Positions 58,562 through 64,000 of a DNA stretch of 64,000 nt are shown here, one piece after another; positions within the stretch are counted from its first letter, which is position 1, and every line of letters begins with the position of its first letter. A model generated the notes under the pieces. It saw only the letters and a list, made by a program, of their open reading frames with translations, made no database searches and was not told the origin of the DNA. Where the stretch lies: the NCBI RefSeq assembly GCF_025947065.1, contig NZ_CP109994.1:3224001-3288000 (forward strand), given 5' to 3'. The DNA is from Flavobacterium sp. N1736. GTDB taxonomy: Bacteria; Bacteroidota; Bacteroidia; Flavobacteriales; Flavobacteriaceae. A program made the position numbers and the translations under genes.

Positions 58562-58597
58562 TAACTACAATTCTTAGATACTAATAAGATAATAAAC

Positions 58598-58810
58598 TCA
58601 CTTTTTTATTACCTTTTCGATTTCTTTATTGGCGGTGATAATAATTTTATTTTTCTCATGCTGAACTGTTACAAATTTCCCATGAACAAAGCCAATATTC
58701 TGAAGCCATTTTCCACAAAGTCGGATTTCAGGAAATACAACATAACGCCTATATGACCTTGAAAAATACTTTCGATGGATTTTTAATTGTCGTTTTCCTG
58801 ATTGCTTCAT
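58598..58810 (-). CDS. SymE-family toxin-like protein
   Basis: This 70-residue product has RQLKIHRKYFSRSYRRYVVF, then PEIRLCGKWLQNIGFVHGKF and VTVQHEKNKIIITANKEIEK. The PxIRLxGKWLxxxGFxxGxxVxV pattern is the core of SymE, an AbrB/MazE-like fold repurposed as an SOS-induced toxin controlled by antisense RNA in E. coli. In Bacteroidota this family is widespread beside small HTH genes and its action is not well established. The HTH gene at 58969 is divergent across a 158-bp gap. I see no obvious antisense RNA, but short ones cannot be excluded. The role as toxin is inferred. Confidence 0.75.
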   Translation of the reverse strand: MKQSGKRQLKIHRKYFSRSYRRYVVFPEIRLCGKWLQNIGFVHGKFVTVQHEKNKIIITANKEIEKVIKK

Positions 58811-58968
58811 TTCATTTTTTTTGAAACAAAAATAGTAAATATTTTACTACAAATGATAAAAATTTCAAACTAAATTATAATTTTATAGCACTTTTAAGCA
58901 ATTAAATTATACTTTTTATTATATTTAAAATACATCATATTTGCATAAAAAAGCAATAAATCAACATT

Positions 58969-59178
58969 ATGTCGAAACTTAGGCTAAATAGAATAAAGGT
59001 TGTTTTAGTTGAAACTAATAGAAGTAATAAGGAATTAGCCAAACATTTAGGCAAAACTGTATCGACTGTTTCCCGTTGGTGTACTAATGAATATCAGCCT
59101 TCTATTGAAACACTTTATGAAATTTCTAAATATTTGAAGGTTGATATTAGAGAGTTGTTGGTTTCTACTGGGAAGTAA
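58969..59178 (+). CDS. Small XRE-type helix-turn-helix regulator
   Basis: The 69-residue protein is a single HTH_3/Cro domain: RLNRIKVVLVETNRSNKELA and KHLGKTVSTVSRWCTNEYQP (helices 2-3 at about 19-42), ending LYEISKYLKVDIRELLVST. It is the only clear gene on the plus strand in this window. A plausible -7 box CATATTTG lies at 58936-58943, about 26 bases before the start codon. It is divergent from the SymE-like gene and probably represses itself or that neighbour. It is too small and of the wrong type to be the regulator of the PUL. Confidence 0.85.
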   Translation: MSKLRLNRIKVVLVETNRSNKELAKHLGKTVSTVSRWCTNEYQPSIETLYEISKYLKVDIRELLVSTGK

Positions 59179-59222
59179 ACCTACTTATTATATGATAACA
59201 TCTATAATAGTTTCAAGCCTAA

Positions 59223-60596
59223 TTACATAATGCAATTTTTAAATTCACTAAAGAAACTAGGTCTCTGGTTTTTCAAATCAACGAATACTGAATATGGATC
59301 TTTTGTCTTATAACTTTTTATTCCACGCTTTTTAAAATATTCAACAATTGCTATTGAAGAAGGTATAGCTATAGCGGGAAGAATAATTTTTGTAGGATCT
59401 ATAATAGCTCCAATTGTTGCAGCACCTGTCAATGCCACTGCATTAGCTTTTTGTGCATCTGAAATAATTTTCATCCATTCTTCTTCTGATTTTTTTATTT
59501 CATAATTAAATTTATCACTAAAATTTAAAATTTTATCATCCGTAAGTTTATCTAATTCTGACTGTTCGAGGAATGAACTGAGTTCTCGGAATGATTTTCT
59601 AACACCTGAAATTCTGTCTTCTTCTCTTATATTTAGAGCAAAATTAGTATCTACATTATCTAAATATGTCATACTTAAACCAGAGTATAAAGTTCCAAAT
59701 TTTGTCCAAAATGGATTTGTTCCCCGAGATTCCAATTGTTTTCGTATTATATTTTGCGTTGTATATGAATGCGCACCTGTTAATCGACACAAGGATTCTA
59801 CCATTTCTATATTACCACCAGATCTATTTACGATTAATTCACCACTTGCATTATCATCAAACTCAACATATAAAGGTAGAGTTTTTCTATGTGCCTTCAT
59901 TTCTATCGCAGTTTGTTTTATTTGATAAACACTGTAATGAGGAAAGGCACCTTTAATAGTTTTTTCAATAGCTTCAGATGGCAATCCAAGAATCGTAGTT
60001 CTTAACTTGTCATACATCATTTCTTCATGTTCTTTTTTAATTAAAGGATCATCATAGAAATCTTCTTCACTTTCATCAACTCTTTTACTCGCAACATTCC
60101 GAAACATTTCCGTTGTTTCAGGCTCAAAAGAATATGGATTCTCTATCAGATGTACCAAGCCCTTTTTTACCCATTTTTGAAGAACAATATAGAAATAGAG
60201 TGCGTTTACAAATTCACTTTTCCATAAATTAGGATTTGATATTGGACAATATTCTGGAGATATTGAATTTGGGTTTTGTAGTGGATGAAATACTATTATT
60301 TCATCTGAATACAATGAATAACGTGCAATATTATTTATTATACTTTTCCCATCCAATACTCCATGAAAAATTGAAGTTAATTTTTCTTTTGCATCATTTT
60401 TTGGAAGCAAAGAGTATCGATCCAAATTGTAAGGAAATATTTCTCCATATATTTTATATGTTTCAGAAATTTTTTCCAACGTTATTCGTTTTGCTAAGTC
60501 ATCCCAAGTTTGATTCTTGTTAATGTTGAAAATTTGATTTAATGCATCATAAAATTGCAAATTAAGATCATTGAATGTCATTGTTTTTTTTATCAT
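59223..60596 (-). CDS. Unrecognised 457-residue protein with a C-terminal hydrophobic segment
   Basis: There is no signal peptide. The sequence is mostly alpha-helical and acidic up to about residue 375. A hydrophobic stretch at about 385-420 (AVALTGAATIGAIIDPTKII, then LPAIAIPSSIAIVEYFKKRG) could form one or two membrane segments. A repeated SEE/DE-rich part is near 170-190 (RVDESEEDFYDDPLIKKEHE). The base composition is lower in GC than the PUL genes. I do not recognise a family. It converges with the HTH gene (45 bp apart) and stands apart from the SSS operon, so it is most likely an accessory gene, possibly a defence or toxin-type protein (guess). Confidence 0.55.
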   Translation of the reverse strand: MIKKTMTFNDLNLQFYDALNQIFNINKNQTWDDLAKRITLEKISETYKIYGEIFPYNLDRYSLLPKNDAKEKLTSIFHGVLDGKSIINNIARYSLYSDEIIVFHPLQNPNSISPEYCPISNPNLWKSEFVNALYFYIVLQKWVKKGLVHLIENPYSFEPETTEMFRNVASKRVDESEEDFYDDPLIKKEHEEMMYDKLRTTILGLPSEAIEKTIKGAFPHYSVYQIKQTAIEMKAHRKTLPLYVEFDDNASGELIVNRSGGNIEMVESLCRLTGAHSYTTQNIIRKQLESRGTNPFWTKFGTLYSGLSMTYLDNVDTNFALNIREEDRISGVRKSFRELSSFLEQSELDKLTDDKILNFSDKFNYEIKKSEEEWMKIISDAQKANAVALTGAATIGAIIDPTKIILPAIAIPSSIAIVEYFKKRGIKSYKTKDPYSVFVDLKNQRPSFFSEFKNCIM

Positions 60597-60772
60597 ATTT
60601 TTTTTATTAATGATTCTACTTTTACTAAAATTTATTTATAAGCATGAAATATTCAAACTTATTCAATCTTGTGTAGGTAAGTGTAACAAACCTAGTATTT
60701 ATTTTATTCAAATACATATAAATTTACTTACATTTTTAAAATCATTTGTCGTACGATTTAATACCAAACAAA

Positions 60773-60799
60773 AACGCTTCCTTAATAAAAGAAAGCGTT
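60773..60799 (-). terminator. Intrinsic terminator of the symporter operon
   Basis: On the minus strand AACGCTTTCTT and AAGGAAGCGTT form a stem with one mismatch, followed by TTTTGTTT. It lies 25 bases 3' of the symporter stop codon. The rest of the 227-bp gap (60597-60772) is AT-rich without a clear gene. Confidence 0.75.
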
Positions 60800-60823
60800 A
60801 TTATTATAATATTAATTAAATAT

Positions 60824-62404
60824 CTAATTCCCATTAAAAAACAAATACAAACTCAAAATCACCAATCCCAATAAAGCAAATAAAATCTTCACTTTCTTAC
60901 TGGTTTTAGGAACATCAGTTTCACTAACAAAATTAGTTTCCGGAGATCTATCTACTAATGAAATAACAATAGCCGATACCAATAATGTAGCAAAAATGTA
61001 AAATGAAATCAATAAAAAATGAGGCCAAACGGGATATTTATCTGCAGGGAAAATCCACAAATATAAAACCCCAACAAATAAACTAAAAGCTGAACCCCAA
61101 GACAGTGTTGCATTTACAGCCTTTTTTGTAGTGCGTTTCCAGAAGATACTTAGCAAGAAAACTACAGATAATGAAGGCGCTAAAAAGCCTAAAACTGCCT
61201 GAAAAATATTAAATAGATTTTGTCCTTTTATATTATCGATTGCAATTGCGATAAGAATTGCAAATAAACAACCGGCAGCAATCGTGATTCTTCCAATTTT
61301 AATCTGATCTTTTATAGTAGCGGCTGGATTGATTTTCTTTACATAAATATCATTGGTAAAAACGGTACTCAAAGCATTTAAAGACGAACCAATTGTTCCG
61401 ACTAAAACGGCAATCATAACGCAAATTACCAAACCGTTCATTCCGCTTGGGAATAAATTAGTCACCATTGTCATATATGCCAAGTCTGAATTTTTACCCA
61501 ATTCAGGATATAAAGCGTAACAAAGAATTCCCGGTAAAATAAATAAAGGCAAAGCCATTACTTTTAACCAGCCAATGAAATTAACGCCGAGTTGCCCTTG
61601 TTCGAGATTCTTCGCTCCCAAAACACTCTGAACCATTGATTGATCTGTACAGAAAAAAGCAACTGCGGCAACCGGATATCCCAACAAAATAGCCGGCCAC
61701 GGATAATGTGCGTCGTTTGCAGGCTGCACTAAATTCCAGAAATTAGAAGGTGTTTTTGCAATTAAAACATCGATTCCGCCCAATTTTTGTAAACCTAAAT
61801 ATGATAATGTAAGCGAAACAACAATCAATAAAATCATTTGAAAAACATTCACTTTTGCTATGGCTTTTAATCCTCCGGCGAAAGTAAAAATTCCTGAAAA
61901 AATTACTAAAACGGTAACACTTTGCCACATTGGGATTCCAAGAATCTGACGTACTAAAATGCCTCCGCTAAATAATCCTAACGATAACCAACTTACCAAA
62001 ATTTTAACCAAAGCATACCAGGCCAAAATATTTTGAGTGCTATCGCCGTAACGTTTTCCCATATATTCCGGCATCGTGCTTACTTTACTCGCAATATATC
62101 TTGGTGCAAAAACCATCGCCAAAAGCAGTAGAAAAACAAATGCATACCATTCGAAATTTCCGGCTACAATTCCGGTTGCGTAACCAATACTCGCAAATGC
62201 CAATAATGACGACGGACCAACATTTGTTCCCCACATATTAAACCCAATGCTGTACCAATTAAGCGAATTTCCGGCGAGAAAAAGTGTTTCATTTTTCTTG
62301 CTTTGTTTTACGCTTACCACCCAACCAATAACTAATAATGCCACCAAATAAACGGCTACAATTACAAAATCAAGCGTTGTTAATTTATCGTAGATACTGT
62401 TCAT
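60824..62404 (-). CDS. Sodium/solute symporter (SSS/SGLT family)
   Basis: The 526-residue protein has about 13-14 membrane segments. The opening (LTTLDFVIVAVYLVALLVIG), the motif SLNWYSIGFNMWGTNVGPSS (about 47-66), STMPEYMGKRYGDSTQNILA (about 110-130) and FAGGLKAIAKVNVFQMILLI (about 175-195) are typical of the SGLT branch, which imports sugars with sodium. Its start overlaps the stop of the upstream oxidoreductase by 4 bp (62401-62404), so the two are translationally coupled. With a rhamnose mutarotase nearby, a deoxy sugar or uronate is the likely cargo (inference). Confidence 0.92.
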   Translation of the reverse strand: MNSIYDKLTTLDFVIVAVYLVALLVIGWVVSVKQSKKNETLFLAGNSLNWYSIGFNMWGTNVGPSSLLAFASIGYATGIVAGNFEWYAFVFLLLLAMVFAPRYIASKVSTMPEYMGKRYGDSTQNILAWYALVKILVSWLSLGLFSGGILVRQILGIPMWQSVTVLVIFSGIFTFAGGLKAIAKVNVFQMILLIVVSLTLSYLGLQKLGGIDVLIAKTPSNFWNLVQPANDAHYPWPAILLGYPVAAVAFFCTDQSMVQSVLGAKNLEQGQLGVNFIGWLKVMALPLFILPGILCYALYPELGKNSDLAYMTMVTNLFPSGMNGLVICVMIAVLVGTIGSSLNALSTVFTNDIYVKKINPAATIKDQIKIGRITIAAGCLFAILIAIAIDNIKGQNLFNIFQAVLGFLAPSLSVVFLLSIFWKRTTKKAVNATLSWGSAFSLFVGVLYLWIFPADKYPVWPHFLLISFYIFATLLVSAIVISLVDRSPETNFVSETDVPKTSKKVKILFALLGLVILSLYLFFNGN

Positions 62405-63465
62405 AGTCCGTATTCGTTAAGAATATCAGCTATTTTTACTGGCATTCCGGTTTGTAATGATTTATCCATTGCCTGCAATAAAGCTACGGTTCCTATTCCT
62501 TCTTTCATGTCAGGATATGCGGTGAAATTTTGTTCGATACTATCTGTAAAATATTCAAGATAATTTTGATATTCTCCTGCGTGATGACTTTGTCCTTCAA
62601 AACGGAAATAATGTTTTAAGGTTGCATCGCCCCATGTTATTACTTTTTCTTCACCGGTTTTATCTGTAATAGCGTAACGCAATTCGTGATAATCGGCCTG
62701 ACTTGCTCCTTCTGTCGCACGTAAAATCGTACTCATTCCGCTATCTCTTTGCGCAGGTTGTGTTGGCGAAGTATAAACGCCACTAACTCTTGCAATTCTT
62801 CCATCAGTCGCTTTGAAGATAAAATGCATCGTATCTTCGTTTTTTAATCCGGCTGCACTTCCGTTACTGCTGATCATTCCGTAACCCATTACTTCTTCGA
62901 TATTGGGTAAATACCATCTGATGAAATCTACGGGATGACTTAAACCTCCGTAAAGCCATTTAAAAGATTGTAATAACGACCATTCTTTTTCCAGAAACCA
63001 TCTGTGATCTGCGTGATATTGCGCTTCGATTGTAATTAAATCACCTATTAAACCTGCTTCAAAATCTGCTCTTTGTCTTTTTGCAGGTTCAAAAAATCGA
63101 GAACTCTGACCTATAAAAACTTTCTTTCCTGTTTTTTCGCTCAAAGCCAATAAATCTTTTGCATCTGCAAGATTATCGATAAAAGGTTTGGTGCAAACTA
63201 CATGTTTTCCGTGAAGCAAAGCTTGCTTAACATGATCTGCATGTAAATGATCCGGTGTGTAAATTGCGATTATATCAATTTCAGTATCATTCAATAAATC
63301 TTCGTAATTGGTTGTATACGAGTGAAAATCAAATTCTCTTGCTCTTTGTTTACACAATTCTTCGTTTCTGTCACATACTTTTACGAGCTCTAATTTTGAG
63401 CTTTTTAAAGCTGCCGACATCGTGCTTCGACCTTCTCCGAGTCCTAAAATGGCGATTTTTAACAT
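62401..63465 (-). CDS. Gfo/Idh/MocA-family NAD(P)-dependent sugar oxidoreductase
   Basis: The 354-residue product has an N-terminal Rossmann fold (IAILGLGEGRSTMSAAL), the nucleotide-binding and catalytic part IDIIAIYTPDHLHADHVKQA, and the family motif CTKPFIDN in place of the more usual EKP, with the catalytic Lys kept (about 92). The C-terminal beta-sheet domain includes WLYGGLSHPVDFIRWYLPNI with a conserved-looking His. No signal peptide, so it is cytoplasmic. Enzymes of this family oxidise or reduce sugars such as galactose, myo-inositol or uronates. The substrate cannot be told from sequence. The coupling with the SSS symporter suggests it works on the imported solute. Confidence 0.88.
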   Translation of the reverse strand: MLKIAILGLGEGRSTMSAALKSSKLELVKVCDRNEELCKQRAREFDFHSYTTNYEDLLNDTEIDIIAIYTPDHLHADHVKQALLHGKHVVCTKPFIDNLADAKDLLALSEKTGKKVFIGQSSRFFEPAKRQRADFEAGLIGDLITIEAQYHADHRWFLEKEWSLLQSFKWLYGGLSHPVDFIRWYLPNIEEVMGYGMISSNGSAAGLKNEDTMHFIFKATDGRIARVSGVYTSPTQPAQRDSGMSTILRATEGASQADYHELRYAITDKTGEEKVITWGDATLKHYFRFEGQSHHAGEYQNYLEYFTDSIEQNFTAYPDMKEGIGTVALLQAMDKSLQTGMPVKIADILNEYGL

Positions 63466-63537
63466 GAGGTTATTTATTTTAGATTGTTGATTTTAGATTT
63501 TGTCTGAAATCAATTTTACTTTGGGTTTATTTTTCTT

Positions 63538-63652
63538 GCCACAGATTAAAATGATTTTAAAGATTTTCTAATCTGTGTTAATCTTTTTAATCTGTGGCTA
63601 AATATTTTTCTCTCATCAGAAACCCGACAAGTTTTAAAAACCTGTCGGGTTT
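63538..63652. repeat. Two intergenic hairpins, 'GCCACAGATTAAAA' and 'CCCGACAAG' families
   Basis: The first has arms TTGCCACAGATTAAAATGAT (63537 on) and TTTTTAATCTGTGGCTAA (to about 63601). The second is AACCCGACAAGTTTTAAAAA with its complement CCTGTCGGGTTT (63622-63652). They lie between the mutarotase stop and the oxidoreductase start. Confidence 0.8.
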
Positions 63653-63665
63653 AACCGATACGTAA

Positions 63666-64000
63666 TTATTTAGATTCTATTTTATTCAGGAATATCCAGG
63701 TTTCGTCTGGTTTTGCGCCTTCGATTCCGGTTTGGTATTTTTTCATTAAGGCGTTCCATTCGTCTACACGCGGATTATTTTCGGTTGTTTTTGGATTTAG
63801 TTTGTCCAGATTTTCTCCTTTCGGAATACTGATAATCAACATCAATTGTTTTTCATTTTTAAAAACCTGTAACTGCTGAAAATCGGCATTGCAGAATCCT
63901 TTTGCGATTTCGGGCCATTTTTCGAATTGTGTTGTGTGATAATCTACATATTCTTTTTGCATTTTTGAATCATCAACTAAATTGGCGGTTAAAACAATAT
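63666..64000 (-). CDS. rhaM: L-rhamnose mutarotase, N-terminus beyond the window edge
   Basis: The reading frame stays open from 63666 to the right edge. An internal Met at 63962 is not the start: the frame continues upstream as IVLTANLVDDSK, matching the LDLKDDP segment that precedes the YxxYH motif in this family. Visible signatures are YVDYHTTQFEKWPEIAKGF, QQLQVFKNEKQLMLIISIPK and EWNALMKKYQTGIEGAKPDE with a C-terminal WIFLNKI. The enzyme interconverts the anomers of L-rhamnose (or a related deoxy sugar) after uptake. It belongs to the same operon as the oxidoreductase and symporter and supports rhamnose as a released product. Typical length is about 105-110 residues; here about 111 codons are visible. 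Confidence 0.85.
   Translation of the reverse strand, partial: IVLTANLVDDSKMQKEYVDYHTTQFEKWPEIAKGFCNADFQQLQVFKNEKQLMLIISIPKGENLDKLNPKTTENNPRVDEWNALMKKYQTGIEGAKPDETWIFLNKIESK

Noticed and set aside
58969..59178. The small HTH protein as regulator of the PUL
   Set aside because: PULs of this kind are normally controlled by HTCS, SusR, AraC or ECF/anti-sigma proteins; this one is a lone 69-residue Cro-like domain paired with SymE.
60571..60819. An 82-codon plus-strand frame overlapping the 5' end of the 457-residue gene
   Set aside because: It is low-complexity (Ile/Leu/Lys-rich), runs across an intrinsic terminator and has no family signature.

Overview
The window looks like a Bacteroidota chromosome, most probably Flavobacteriaceae (Flavobacterium-like). 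It is AT-rich, carries a SusC/SusD pair, has many exported or lipoprotein glycan-degrading enzymes, and shows Bacteroidota-type -7 boxes (TAnnTTTG). Many intergenic gaps hold inverted repeats. Almost every gene is on the minus strand; the only clear plus-strand gene is a small helix-turn-helix regulator at 58969-59178.

Positions 1 to about 57.9 kb form one very large polysaccharide utilisation locus (PUL) aimed at pectin, probably a rhamnose-rich, highly branched fraction (rhamnogalacturonan I or II). From right to left, which is the direction of transcription: a GH78-type rhamnosidase, two GH43/GH32-like five-bladed propellers, a LacZ-type GH2, a GH106 rhamnosidase, an SGNH acetylesterase, a DUF5703 protein, a multidomain PL1 lyase, a GH127, then SusC, SusD, PL1, DUF3826, PL1, a giant DUF4955/DUF6298 protein, GH140-like, GH28, GH43, an Asp-box propeller, GH78, an STN-like/esterase fusion, GH95, an (alpha/alpha)6 MGH1-like glycosidase, GH78, an orphan OGG-like protein, a BNR propeller, an exported sugar-isomerase-like protein, and a partial GH67-like hydrolase cut by the window edge. 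PL1 and GH28 would open the homogalacturonan backbone. GH78, GH106, GH95, GH127, GH140, GH43 and GH2 would remove rhamnose, fucose or L-galactose, L-arabinose, apiose and galactose side-chain residues. The esterases would remove acetyl or methyl groups.

Three promoters on the minus strand (upstream of susC, of the BNR gene at 3790 and of the GH78 at 57830) share a GAYAG-n-RCAGG-like core. In each, the core is followed after exactly 23 nt by a TAnnTTTR -7 box. This suggests one regulator controls three transcription units of the locus. No regulator gene of the expected type (HTCS, AraC, SusR) is in the window.

From 58.0 to 60.6 kb there is a small accessory island: a 48-codon basic peptide, a frame-disrupted small gene, a SymE-like toxin, a divergent HTH regulator and an unrecognised 457-residue protein. 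From 60.8 kb to the right edge lies a catabolic operon with an L-rhamnose mutarotase (cut by the edge), a Gfo/Idh/MocA oxidoreductase and a sodium/solute symporter. It fits uptake and processing of the released sugars.

Several families of intergenic inverted repeats fill the gaps between genes, sometimes nested in each other. One supplies the stop codon of a GH78 gene.
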